From Tubulanus polymorphus (lineage: Eukaryota; Nemertea; Palaeonemertea; Tubulaniformes; Tubulanidae), in the NCBI RefSeq assembly GCF_964204645.1, contig NC_134025.1, forward strand, positions 28,364,001-28,428,000: a stretch of DNA of 64,000 bases, in the 5' to 3' direction. Both the position numbers and the translations under genes were made by a program. Numbering within the stretch: position 1 is the first letter of the stretch; each line of letters starts with the position of its first letter. Positions 44,101 to 55,155 of this stretch are shown piece after piece. Under the pieces are notes generated by a model. That model was not told the DNA's origin. It did no database searches and worked only from the letters and a program-made list of their open reading frames with translations.

Positions 44101-47100
44101 TGCTTTTCTTCTGTATCACCTATGTATAGACGTATATATCGTACTTTCATATTATTATGTTCTATGAATATAAAGCTAGAAATCATTTGTTAGCAACAGT
44201 TCATGTTCAGCAGTGAATCTGACTCCCTGACAGGAAACAGATACCGTAACCACTCCCTGAATACAGTTACAGCATCAAAGGTTTAGGCCTTAACATAGAA
44301 ATCTAAAATGTTCACCCAAAAATTATGGCAGTGCGATGTTACATCCTTTTTCCAATAATATCATATCCTTCTTTTTAATTTGTACAACCCTTCATCCATT
44401 GGAATAAACATTCATACTTGTAGCAGGTAAAACAATCTTTTATGCATCATATAGAATAGATGATTAAAGAGACATAAAGATTAACTCACCAATGCCTTAC
44501 TTGACATCTGAAGAGCGTTTTGAACTTAATGCGCTTTAGATTAGAAACCTACCTTAGAACTGAAATGAAACTGTTTGATTAACAGAATACTGAGGAATGA
44601 GTTGTGGCGGTGTCTGAGATTTTCATGATATATCTTACATAAGACTTACCTGTAGATTTTCATCATCTTTGGATTATGCACTTATTGTATATAGTAACAA
44701 TGCGATGATTGCACCAAAGGCATCACTCACAATTTACTATGGTACATGTACGTTTAATTTGCAATGCGTCAGATAAAAGTCAACTTGACGTGAAAATGTA
44801 TATCAGCGATAAAACCAATACAAAAAACTTCTTGTAAACAGTTTCGACCAACTAGAGATGAAAAAAATCTATAAGGGGCCAGTTTGAGCCAGCCAGCAAA
44901 AAACCAAGTCACAGCATAAATGTTTTACACTACATACTATTCAAAATTGCTTAGCGTTTACTACCAAATTAAGATGTAAGGAACCCACACTTCTGGAGTT
45001 GTAATAAGTCTGTTAACTGGGTCAGCCAGATAGTTCAGCCCTAGAAATCACCAGTTGGATGCTGCGATCCATGCTCAGGCCCCTAGCGAGCCATGTCTTT
45101 GGGGGCTCAACTTACATGAAAGTGGAACTTCTTATAATGTGCCCACACAGATGTCAAGTCCTGGGAGGATAGATTAGCGCAGAAAATTTTTGAAAAGAGG
45201 AGCAATTTCACAACTTAAAACATATTTGAGGTGAAAATGTCGCTTCTTTTTCCTACAATTTGGCCTCAAATCAAGCAAGTTTGGAAGCATGTGCATATTC
45301 TGAATGAAAAAGTAATAACGCGGAAACCCCTAAATACGGTCTTGATGCTAGTAGCTACTTTTACTAACATCATTTGGCATTTACCAATATTTATCCGCTT
45401 ACATGAAATTAAAATTGCGTACTCGATTGAATGCTACAGATTTTTCAAGTAACCACTACATGTACCAGTACTTTAACAACCAAATTATCTTGTAACGCAA
45501 AAATTACGAAAATAAACTGGACACTGCAGCCTTGTTTTGTACATATATCACTTTTTACTTTCCATTTCACCTGTTTCTCTGTCTTAAACCTCCTATTACA
45601 GATCTCACAATTTTGCAAGCACCTGATATACATAACTCTAACAGTACCTCTACACTCATCCAGGTTAGTACCTGGCATTTTACATTTTGCACTGGTATAT
45701 CAAATTTTGGGAAAAATTGGTTTGAATCAACACAGAGCTGACAGTGCACAGACTACAGTGTAGGGAATGATAATATCCCTATACTGAAGTCAGCGCACTG
45801 TCAGCTCTGTGTTGCTTCAAAACAATTTTTCCCAAAATTTGATAAATGGTTTAATTTGATAGCTACACGTGTACAAACAAATAAATAGTAGAAACAGGCG
45901 CCTTATAAATGTTTATTATTATTACCATTATTATTATTAGAAAATATTTTTCAACATCTATAATATCTATAACTATACGAATATTCATTAATTGTGTGAA
46001 TCACTTGATTCCAATCAGTAAAAGTTCAATGACTCAGTTCTGACCACCACAACTTTTAACCTCAGTATTCCTACAATGTCATCAAGTCTTTACCTCACTA
46101 GCTGGATCGGAGTCATCCTCCTCATCAGCTTCATCTTTTTCATTATTTTTCACCTTACTTTCAGCTGGTTCTTCGGATATTTCTTCCATTTCAACCTACC
46201 AACAGATACAATCAAGTAAAGCATTGACTCACAGGAACAAATCTGATAAGGACAGAGATTATTCTGACTCAAGCATGTACAATGAACCTCAGTTATAGCG
46301 GCATCCTGAAGAAGTGGCCTGATATCTAATTTGATATGATGTGGCGGCATCTTCTCCATGTTTTTCAGAATCTAAAAAGAGCATTTCGAACTTTTGTTAA
46401 AATTTGCATCCAATCTTCACAGTCTTTTACCACAGATATTCATCAAAGCAAACTTACAGTTTCTATTTCTTCTTGGCTACGATTATGTGTATTCCGTTTT
46501 GCGCATATGGAAGGTTCGGCCTGTACTTCTACCGTATAAACCTAACATTTAAACAACAAAATATCTAACCATCTTGTCTTGGTCCTCTATAACCATATTC
46601 TTTGTGATGAAAATGAACTTAGAAATTACCTGGAATCCTTTTTGTTTGGCGAAGCTCCAAAATTCCTCGAAATGGATGACTTTTTCATTAACAGCGTCAA
46701 CTAAAATGAACGGGAAGTATCCATCATCGACCGTTTTCTTGAATGATTTAAGCATACTCTGTCTATAGCTTTCCTCGAGTATAGGCTCATATTCATATTC
46801 CATAACCTGCAAGTCAATAATAATATATCCCTCCGTTAAAGATTGCGACAAAATTCAAAGATACCAGCATCAGATTTAACGTGTTAATACCTTTTGTTTT
46901 ATTACACGACCAGACTCTTCATCTTTGACAGTCTTGTCAACTTCTACCATGAAATAATCGTCAAGACACAGAATTCGTGGAGCAGTGCCTCCATTTTTCA
47001 TTTCAGTTTCCTTGAAGTAACAATCAAATTACATTAACATGAAGCAAAAACGACATGAGATGTTAAAGCATGTAAAGCCTAGCGCACATCGACACTGCGA

Positions 47101-50100
47101 TTGGAGACAACTAGTTGCTACCGAACGATTACCCCGCGCACATCGAAATCTAGTTACGACCGGTCAGTTGCAGCAACTGCATGGTGCGTGTCGATCGTCG
47201 AGATCCAGAGCATATCGACGGATATGACTGCGATTGAGTACAACCAGTTGCTCAAAAGTAAAACATGGGAAACTGGCTGGAACTGGAGATAGATCGACAC
47301 TTACCAATCGTAACTGATCGTATCCAGCCAGTTCCTCTCATGCGCCGAAAACTGCCTTGCAACTAGTTGTCTCCAATCGCAGTGTCGATGTGCACTAGGC
47401 TTTATGGGTAGAAACTTACTCGGATCAGCTTACTGACATATGTTTTACCACTACCAGGAACGCCTCGTAGTATAATAACCAGCTGCGGAGGACGAGTTGC
47501 TCGACCCGGATGACTCAGTATGTCATTCACATTAACTACTTCAGGTTCAGCCGGTATTTGAGGAGGCATCGGAGATCTATGATCATCATATCTAGCAAAT
47601 GATCAAAAAATATTTTTACCGAGGTTGAGCAGAACATCTGCAAACAAAGCGACTAACATTATTGTCTATACCTATTTTTGTAACTGGTTTGATCTCTTCT
47701 ATCGCGGCTACTTCTTCCGAAATCTCTGTCTCTAGGTCCTCCTAGAAATATAACAGTTTGTACTTATTTACGCACATCAAGAAGACAGTAAAATTGGTCA
47801 AGATAGATTATATATCAATATGTCAACATATTTGATAACACAATAAAATGTTGATGTATTCAAGAAAAGTTCAGGTCACAACTGCTAGAAATATACATAC
47901 GACGATCATCTCTAGAATGAGGAGATCGATCACGTCCAGAATCTATATCTAATCGTCTATCTAGCATACGATTACGATCATTTCTACGATCGTGATCACG
48001 GTTTCTGTCTAGCGAATGAGAAAATACATCTTTCTTATCATCGGCAGACTTTCCATGACTGTAGTCAAATACTTCAGGCTGAGCTGTAAGAGTGAAAATA
48101 CAATAACAATATAGAGTATTAAATTAAATGTCATAACACCAGTTGAAAATGAAAGCATTATTTTTTTTCATGCCAACTTACACAACATACTTATTGTAGC
48201 TTCACTGGCAGTATCTGATTTACCATGACCATAATCAATAGATGCAATTGGTTCATCAAACCTACAAAACAGTACATAATATCAATAAAATAGATACATT
48301 AAACTCCAATGATTAATGTATGTAATTAAATGGACATCCAGAAGTATTTACCCAGTTCTCATAAACGGATTATTGAATGATCTGTCTTGTCGATATGCGT
48401 CAAACCTTCCACCGCCAAATGGACCTTGACGATCTGTATTTGCATGATAGGGATCAGAATCCTATGAAAACATGGTTAAATGTTGCAAATAAAGAATGAT
48501 GTTGTAATCAATGATCGAAGATGTCTATAATTCACAATACATACATCCATCTGATTTTCACTCCAGTTACTATCACCAGTCATAATTTCATCCTGTAATG
48601 ATAAATATTTAAGATATATTTGTATATAATTATTTGCCATACAATTATCTGGTTGCTACGGATCAAAATACAAATGGTATTCAAAGAAGCAAGGAGTGAT
48701 TGGGAAATATCAAGGAGTTTCAACATAGAAAATATGGAGCCATTTGACAGATTCTATACTCTTCACTTCACTAAAATTTGCCAGCTCCATATAACCAGAT
48801 GATTTAAGGACCAGGAACTTTGAAGGAGATTTCAAGGATCACAGGAGATCAAGTAATTCACATGTAGATATGATTGCCAGGAAAAATACCTCGTCTTCAT
48901 CGTAGGAGACTAAATTGTTCGTGAATCTATTATTACCACGCCCACATCCAGAAACATTCATAGGAAACTGATCAAATTGGCCTGAAAAATTACAAAAATT
49001 ATCAAGAGAAATATACAACATTGGTGCATGAAGAGAACCAGCAATATCAACTGTACCTCTTCCTCTGCCTCTAAATCTGCCTCGACCTCTACCCTGCAAT
49101 AACAAACAGTCTATCATAGAAAATGAATGCATGATTGGAGCACACTTACATTATAATAATTTGCACGAAAAGAATACACTATTGCGTCTTATGCTGTAAT
49201 GATAATGCATAAGTTGATTGAAAATGATTAATGTTTGATATTTTGTTTGAATTTGATGACGATCTAAAAGTAAGATTCACAAACTAAGCTCGATATACAA
49301 CTCATAGTACCGGCACATCAAACACATACGTGAAAATCATCCAAGTCACGTTCATCTTGACTGGATTCATCTCTCAAATGTGACTACAGTTTAAATTACA
49401 TGAATATTAGATCAGTAGAGGATGAAACATTCATCAAACGGTCCATTTACTGGTAAAATTAATTCTGAATGACATACCTGGCCACCTTCCATTTGGAATT
49501 TCCTCTGCATTTCAATCTCTGATAATCTAAGATCAGTATCGGATTCTTCCATTTGCCTGAAACATACGATTGATATGGTTATAAACTGCGCAATGAAGTT
49601 ACAATTATGAGATTTTGGTGATTTTTACCTGTTAGACATTCGGTCACCGAAGAACGCTCCTCTACCACGACCACCCCGCTGAGGCGGTCCAGCGAATGAA
49701 TCTTCACCTTCGTAATCAACATAAGGGCGACCAAATTGTCCTCTTCCTCCTCTACCACGACCTCGCATACGTTCTGCTTCACCGTGCCATCCCCCTCGAG
49801 GCTGTCTAAACCGATTGTTGTCTTCATAATTTCCTTCATCCATGCTCAGATTTCGATCAGAATCGAAGCCAGCGAAGTTACCTCTTCCCCGTCCTCTATT
49901 CTGCATGGCTCCACGCATTTGTCTGAATCCAAACTGTTGATTTTCATTTGAATTCTCATCATCTTGTCTTGATCCTCTGAAACCGAACTCAGCTCTATTA
50001 CCGAATTGCCTAGGATCATTACTCATATCATCAAAACCTCCAAAACCGCGACCTCTTCCACGCTGACCGAAGCCACGTCCTCTACCTCTTCCAAAGTCAA

Positions 50101-53100
50101 ATTCATCTTGATTTTCAGGAAATCCTTGTTCATCGCTCGTATTTTCAAAACCTCCGAAACCACGACCCCTTCCACGCTGACCAAATCCACGGCCTCGACC
50201 CCTTCCCATCATAGCATCCTGATCATCAAGAAGTCCTGGCATATCACTTGTATCATCAAACCGTCCAAATCCACGGCCTCTACCGCGCTGACCAAATCCT
50301 CGTCCACGAGCTGAAATTTGCTCCTCAGCATCTAGCATATCACCGTCATCAAACCCTCCAAATGCATGTCCCCTTCCACGCTGACCAAAGCCTCTTCCCC
50401 TTGTTCCACCCATGCTTTGCTTTTCAGTTTCTCCCGCATGCAATGATGATACATTCATATTATCAGCAGTACTACCAAACCCACGACCTCTTCCTTGTTG
50501 CTGACTAAAACCACGACCACGTGTCATACCCATGTCTCGTCTATTCAATTCATCTGATACAAGACCTGATACATTGCCCGTATCACTTCCATCGAAACTC
50601 CCCGCTCGACCACCTCTTCCAAGCAGGCCAAACCCACCCCCACGACCTCCACTTATCTCAGATTCTGTCATTTCATCTGACAATCCAGACACGTCATCAA
50701 AACTTCCTAAACGACTTCCTCTTCCACACTGTCCAAATCCACGCCCTCTTCCTCTATTACTGTCATTTGGTTCATCTGGGAGTCCTGGTATGTCATCAGT
50801 TTCAATATTTCCACCGAATCCACGTCCTCTTCCACGCTGTGCAAATCCACGCCCTCTACCTCTGTTATTATCACTTGGTTCATCCAGGAGTCCAGGCATC
50901 TCATGATCATCAACATTTCCACCAAATCCACGCCCTCTTCCACGCTGTCCAAATCCACGCCCTCTTCCTCTGTTACTGTCACTTGGTTCATCAGGAAGTC
51001 CTGGTATGTCATCAGTTTCAACATTTCCACCGAATCCACGCCCTCTTCCACGCTGTCCAAATCCACGCCCTCTACCTCTGTTATTATCACTTGGTTCATC
51101 CAGGAGTCCAGGCATCTCATGATCATCAACATTTCCACCAAATCCACGCCCTCTTCCACGCTGTCCAAATCCACGCCCTCTACCTCTGTTACTGTCACTT
51201 GGTTCATCTGGGAGTCCTGGTATATCATCAGTCTCAACATTTCCACCAAATCCACGCCCTCTTCCACGCTGTCCAAATCCACGCCCTCTACCTCGGTTAC
51301 TGTCACTTGGTTCATCTGGGAGTCCTAGTATATCATCCGTTTCAACACTTCCACCGAATCCACGCCCTCTTCCACGCTGTCCAAATCCACGCCCTCTTCC
51401 TCTGTTACTGTCACTTGGTTCATCTGGGAGTCCAGGCATATCATGATCATCAACATTTCCACCAAATCCACGCCCTCTTCCATGCTGTCCAAATCCACGC
51501 CCTCTTCCTCTATTACTGTCACTTGGTTCATCTGGGAGTCCTGGTATGTCATCAGTTTCAATATTTCCACCAAATCCACGTCCTCTTCCACGCTGTGCAA
51601 ATCCACGCCCTCTACCTCGGTTACTGTCACTTGGTTCATCCAGGAGTCCAGGCATATCATGATCATCAACATTTCCACCAAATCCACGCCCTCTTCCATG
51701 CTGTCCAAATCCACGCCCTCTACCTCTGTTACTGTCACTTGGTTTGTCTAGGAGTCCAGGCATATCATGGGTGTCAATATTTCCACTATATCCACGCCCT
51801 CTTCCACGCTGTCCAAATCCACGCCCTCTTCCACTGTAATAATCACTCGGTTCATCCGGGAGTCCTGGTATGATATCAGTTTCACTATTTCTACCAAATC
51901 CACGACCTCTTCCACGCTGTCCAAAACCACACCCTTGTCCTCTGCCAGAATCATCTGGGAGTCCTGGTATATCATCCGTTTCATCAGGATTAGAAAATTC
52001 ATGGCCCCTTTGGTGAAATCTTTGCTGATATCCTCCACCCATACTGTATGCTTCTGAGTCATCATGTTCGCCTGGAATATTATCAAAATCTCGGAATGAG
52101 CGCCCCATTCCACGCTGAGAATAACTTTGCTCCCTTCCTCTACCTAAGCCATAATCTTCGTCTGGGATTCCTGGAATGTCATCTGTATCTTTATGGCTAC
52201 TCCTGTGCTCACCGAATCCATGCCCACTACCTTCACTTATCCTAGATTCAGTATCATATGGCAGATCTTTCATTAAGCTACTAAATCTATTGCCCTGTCC
52301 AAGCAGTCCAAACCCTCGTCCACGACCTGCATTTCTTCCAGATGCTCCATCATCTGATGCGTCATTCATATCATTAAAACTGTTAAATCTATTACCTCTT
52401 CCACGGTCTCTAAAACCTTGATCATGACCCTGTTCATCATCATCTGGAAGGCCAGGCACATCACTCATATCATCATCAAAATTTCTTAACCCTTGCTGAA
52501 TACCTTGCCCCATAGTATTTTGGCCAATATTATCAAAGAGACTTGGAATTCTACTTCTGTTCATTCCCCGTCCTCTATCAAAGCGTCCGCCTTCCATCTT
52601 ATTAAATGAACTAGGCATATTATCTGAAACTCCGAAGCCCCGGCCTCTTCTACTGTTTGGAAAAAACCCACTTCCAACTGCATTTCTAGACATGAACCTG
52701 TTATCAGATTCTTCGTCATCTGGTATTCCGGGTACACCTTCGAGATCATCCTCTGTTTCCTCTTTGAAATCATCAAAATTAGCATGTAAACCAAGGGGTT
52801 TATGCTTCGATAAATCGATGTTTTTATCAACTTCTTGTTTGCTTCGATATTCTTGTGATAAAGATTGATCAGCATTACCAGAAGAGCCACTTAGTCCTCT
52901 ACTTCTTCCTCCAAATCCTCCACTCCTTTCTCCAGCGACGTCACCAAACTCTGTAGAAGAGCCACTTGTTTGGCGGAAATCTTGACTTGAAGATGCCCAC
53001 TGACCATAACCTTGACCTCGTCCACGTCCTCCACGTCCAGCTCCAGAAACATCCATCCTATTATAATTCATTCCACTCTGAGAACTATCATTACCACCTA

Positions 53101-54319
53101 AGTTTTGTCCACTGTTCTGATTAAAACCACTGTTGTTTCCAGACCATCCATAACTTTGATTACCAGTATTAGTAGGAACAGTTTGGTTAAATAGCTGACT
53201 TTTATTACTTGACCCATAACTACTCATACCATATCCGGTGAACTGCTTATTCTGTTGTTCTTGTACGGTCTTATTTTGTTCAATCAGAGGTTTACCGTCA
53301 TCCCCACCACCTGCAGCTGCTTTTTTTCTTTTGATATCAGCAAGTTTCTCTTCCATTTGTTTCTCATATAATTTCCACTGCTGTTCATACTGATGGTACT
53401 GTTCTTGATTTGGATGATCTGGAATAAGTAAACAGAAATTTTAGTTTTGCAATTCTTCAGATTGAAAATGCTATTGAAATTTAGAGGTACAATAAACAAT
53501 TACTTTTGTTTTGTTCCTTCCAGTCATCATATTGCTTTCTCCAGTCTTTATACTGAACATGAAACTCTTGTTCTTCTTTAAGGACAGCTTTTAACGCGGC
53601 ATTCTCCACAGGTTCTGTCAGAAATTACGACTAATTAGAACATTATTCAAAATTCATATATACATAACTAATCTATTGGCAAAACTTACCGGGTGGTTTG
53701 ACAGTTTGAGGTGGAGCTTGGTTCTCAGCTGGCGGTGGTGGGGGAGGAGGTGCCTCTTGTTGAAACTGATAAGAGTACCAATTTTTCTGATATTGTTCCC
53801 ACTGTTCTTGTTGACTTTTCCAATGCGCTGCATATGCGGATATTTGTGCCATTTTAGCCTGTTCTTCACTACTTGTCGGCTCCAACTTGAAAATAAATAA
53901 AATGCAACTGGAAATGATTGTCTTTAAGGAGATTTTCGAAAGTTATGACAGGTATCAATGAAACATACCTTTGGAGCAGTATTTACATCACTAGGTGGCG
54001 GATCAGGAGGTAATGGAGGTTTTTCCTCGGCCGGAGACGGAGGGACTGGAGGTGCAGGTCCAGTAGTCTTAGATTTCCCATCATCACTAGGCGGTAATGG
54101 TGGATATGCCTGCGTCATTGATGTGGTTCCCGTGCCCATCTGCTGAGGTAGCTGTGGCTGTTGTTGTTGCTGCTGCCAAATTTGCTGTTGCTGAACTTGG
54201 TTCCAGTACATTTGCGGATTGACAGCTGCGTACTGTTGCATATACTGCTGCATCGCAGGCGACTGCTGCATTGCAGGTGCTGCTGGTGCAGGACCCCATC
54301 CTTGCCAACCCTGATACAT
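41170..54319 (-). CDS. YLPM1: YLP motif-containing protein 1 (ZAP3), nuclear P-loop kinase-like protein
   Basis: Twenty-two exons join in phase to about 2083 residues: 54319-53969, 53885-53690, 53614-53504, 53418-49629, 49556-49478, 49383-49330, 49093-49057, 48981-48890, 48594-48547, 48461-48352, 48261-48191, 48083-47901, 47741-47672, 47591-47420, 47010-46891, 46806-46630, 46541-46458, 46371-46288, 46195-46094, 44119-44068, 41527-41406, 41316-41170. The N-terminus is Gln/Pro-rich. A huge exon carries an RG-rich tandem repeat. The C-terminal third is diagnostic: a Walker A loop GVPGSGKT (about 1774-1781), LCLDDYF, VMEYEYEP, DDGYFPFILVDAVN, LDIRPLLQDAA, SKWELDTSEAKL, and a final ALNRTKFI, all as in vertebrate YLPM1. 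The vertebrate protein is nuclear, linked to telomerase regulation and bound to protein phosphatase 1. The ATG at 54317-54319 has no acceptor just upstream and is taken as the start. Confidence 0.93.
42640..43242 (+). other. Unidentified open reading stretch nested in a YLPM1 intron
   Basis: An open frame of about 200 codons follows an acceptor-like CACTGCAG (ends 42639). It has no ATG near its start. Its translation includes mixed polar segments (DTYQCAKNHEDTVTTELNQL) and hydrophobic ones (LFNVLVCISYVIVVSFF), so it could be membrane-associated. Donor-like GTATGT (42784) and CAG-GTAAAA (43138) sites lie inside. I recognise no family. It may be part of a nested gene, a decayed element, or chance openness in A+T-rich DNA. 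Confidence 0.25.
43512..43822 (+). other. Second open stretch, possible last exon of a nested gene
   Basis: After a TTTTCCTAG acceptor-like site the frame reads open for about 100 codons to a stop near 43820. It ends in a hydrophobic run (SVVISVSCILLVYHLL) that could be a transmembrane helix. Its required entry phase (one base carried over) does not match the phase-0 donors I see in the upstream stretch, so the two were not joined. Confidence 0.2.
45698..45844. mobile_element. 147-bp near-perfect foldback hairpin (MITE-like)
   Basis: Two arms of roughly 70 bases are inverted copies with few mismatches; both contain TATCAAATTTTGGGAAAAAT and CAACACAGAGCTGACAGTGC. Only a few bases form the loop, around GGAATGATAATATCCC. 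It lies in a YLPM1 intron. No clear target duplication is visible. Confidence 0.75.
45895..45942 (+). mobile_element. Retroposon-like 3' tail (GCGCC-TATAAA-ATT repeats)
   Basis: GGCGCCTTATAAATGTTTAT followed by repeated ATT/ACC triplets resembles the 3' tails of CR1/L2-type LINEs and their SINEs. The body upstream cannot be recognised, and the hairpin is only about 50 bases away. Confidence 0.4.
47074..47403. mobile_element. Tc1/mariner-like MITE with about 40-bp TIRs and TA flanks
   Basis: The left terminal repeat (AAGCCTAGCGCACATCGACA and onward through ACAACTAGTTGC) is repeated inverted at the right end with about one mismatch in 40 bases. Each end abuts a TA dinucleotide (47073-47074 and 47402-47403), as expected for Tc1/mariner target duplication. 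The interior (about 250 bp) has no transposase frame. It fills most of the YLPM1 intron 47011-47419, next to the exon with the Walker A loop. Confidence 0.8.
50700..51870 (-). repeat. 108-bp tandem repeat coding RG-rich/DIPGLPD units in YLPM1
   Basis: About ten near-identical copies of a 36-codon unit: an RG patch (GRGRGFGQRGRGRGFGGN) followed by an acidic linker. The linkers come in two types, ETDDIPGLPDEP and DDHDMPGLLDEP (or DDHEM), which largely alternate. Degenerate units extend on both sides to about 49900 and 52450. The unit is a multiple of three, so copy changes keep frame. Confidence 0.92.
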
Positions 54320-55146
54320 TATCGATTACGAGGTTTTTCAACCAAATCTACTTGAAAGTCTATAAAATTCAGTAAATACTCGCTCGCTTTTAGGTATCGC
54401 AAAGGTAGCGTTCCATTGTGCACGCCATTGATTAGCTCCACATTCTCGGAGTCGGAACTTGAGCGTATGTATCTACCGAATATCCATAAAATGAACTGAA
54501 TTAACTAAATCTACTTTAATTCAATAGTATTCTATAGACATAATCGTAAAGATTTATTAATATATCATTTATTATATTTCATAGTTAATTATTAAGTAGT
54601 CTAATTAGATGAATCAATAAAAATCGATTTATATTTTGCGCATGCGCTTTTCATTTGATGTTTAGGTAGCGCCGGATTCAAACAAACAAATCAAGGCCTC
54701 AAAATACTGCCGATTTATATGTCTAAGACCCGCCGTAAGTATCGTTTACATGATAGTTTTCACGATACCATTGTCAAGATTTATGTTTGGATGATCCTCA
54801 TTACGAGTATGCTAATTAGAATCCTTTTAAAGGTGGAGGAATTGTAACCTTTTAATTTTCATAAAATGACTTCTCCCCAAAAATCAAAAAAGCTCTTGAC
54901 TTGTTTGTTAAACTGTCCCATTTTTTTGTGGTTTTCATGGCGTGCAGAGTAACCTGTTACATGTTGTATTCTTATCGAAAGCCTGTTGTCAGGATATGAG
55001 GATAATGATTGTATTTTAGTTGTACGACACTCAAGTGAATGCTAGGCAAAAACTGAAATTTGCCCCTTTACTTAGATGATGTGACTACTACACTACAACT
55101 GTCTTACCCTTGTTTAACTCATAAGATTTTTTGTTGTTGTTTTCAG
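54320..55146. promoter_or_regulatory. Divergent promoter region of YLPM1 and KNL1
   Basis: On the plus strand a GTAAGT donor at 54735 and a TTTTCAG acceptor ending at 55146 define a likely first intron of KNL1, so a 5'UTR exon ends at 54734. An NRF1 consensus palindrome GCGCATGCGC lies at 54638-54647, between the two start regions. NRF1 sites are common in bidirectional housekeeping promoters (established); its use here is inference. Confidence 0.55.
54638..54647. promoter_or_regulatory. NRF1-like palindromic site
   Basis: GCGCATGCGC is an exact match to the core of the NRF1 motif and stands out in otherwise A+T-rich DNA, about 90 bases before the inferred KNL1 first donor. Confidence 0.55.
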
Positions 55147-55155
55147 TGTATCAGA

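Larger units (their letters stand above)
44120..46093 (-). other. YLPM1 intron with foldback and retroposon-like sequence
   Basis: This 2.0-kb intron holds the hairpin at 45698-45844 and the ATT-rich tail at 45898-45942. A candidate frame at 45231-45763 overlaps the hairpin and is not protein-like. Confidence 0.5.

Noticed and set aside
45231-45763. Overlapping plus-strand frames near the hairpin
   Set aside because: They run into the foldback element and have no protein-like content.
50700-51870. Regular repeats that could suggest a CRISPR array
   Set aside because: The units are 108 bp, coding and contiguous without unique spacers, inside an animal gene.
50521-51873. A 450-codon plus-strand open frame antisense to YLPM1
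   Set aside because: It is the shadow of the 108-bp tandem repeat. Because the unit is a multiple of three and free of stops in several frames, long His/Leu/Phe-rich frames appear automatically. The real frame matches YLPM1 upstream and downstream.
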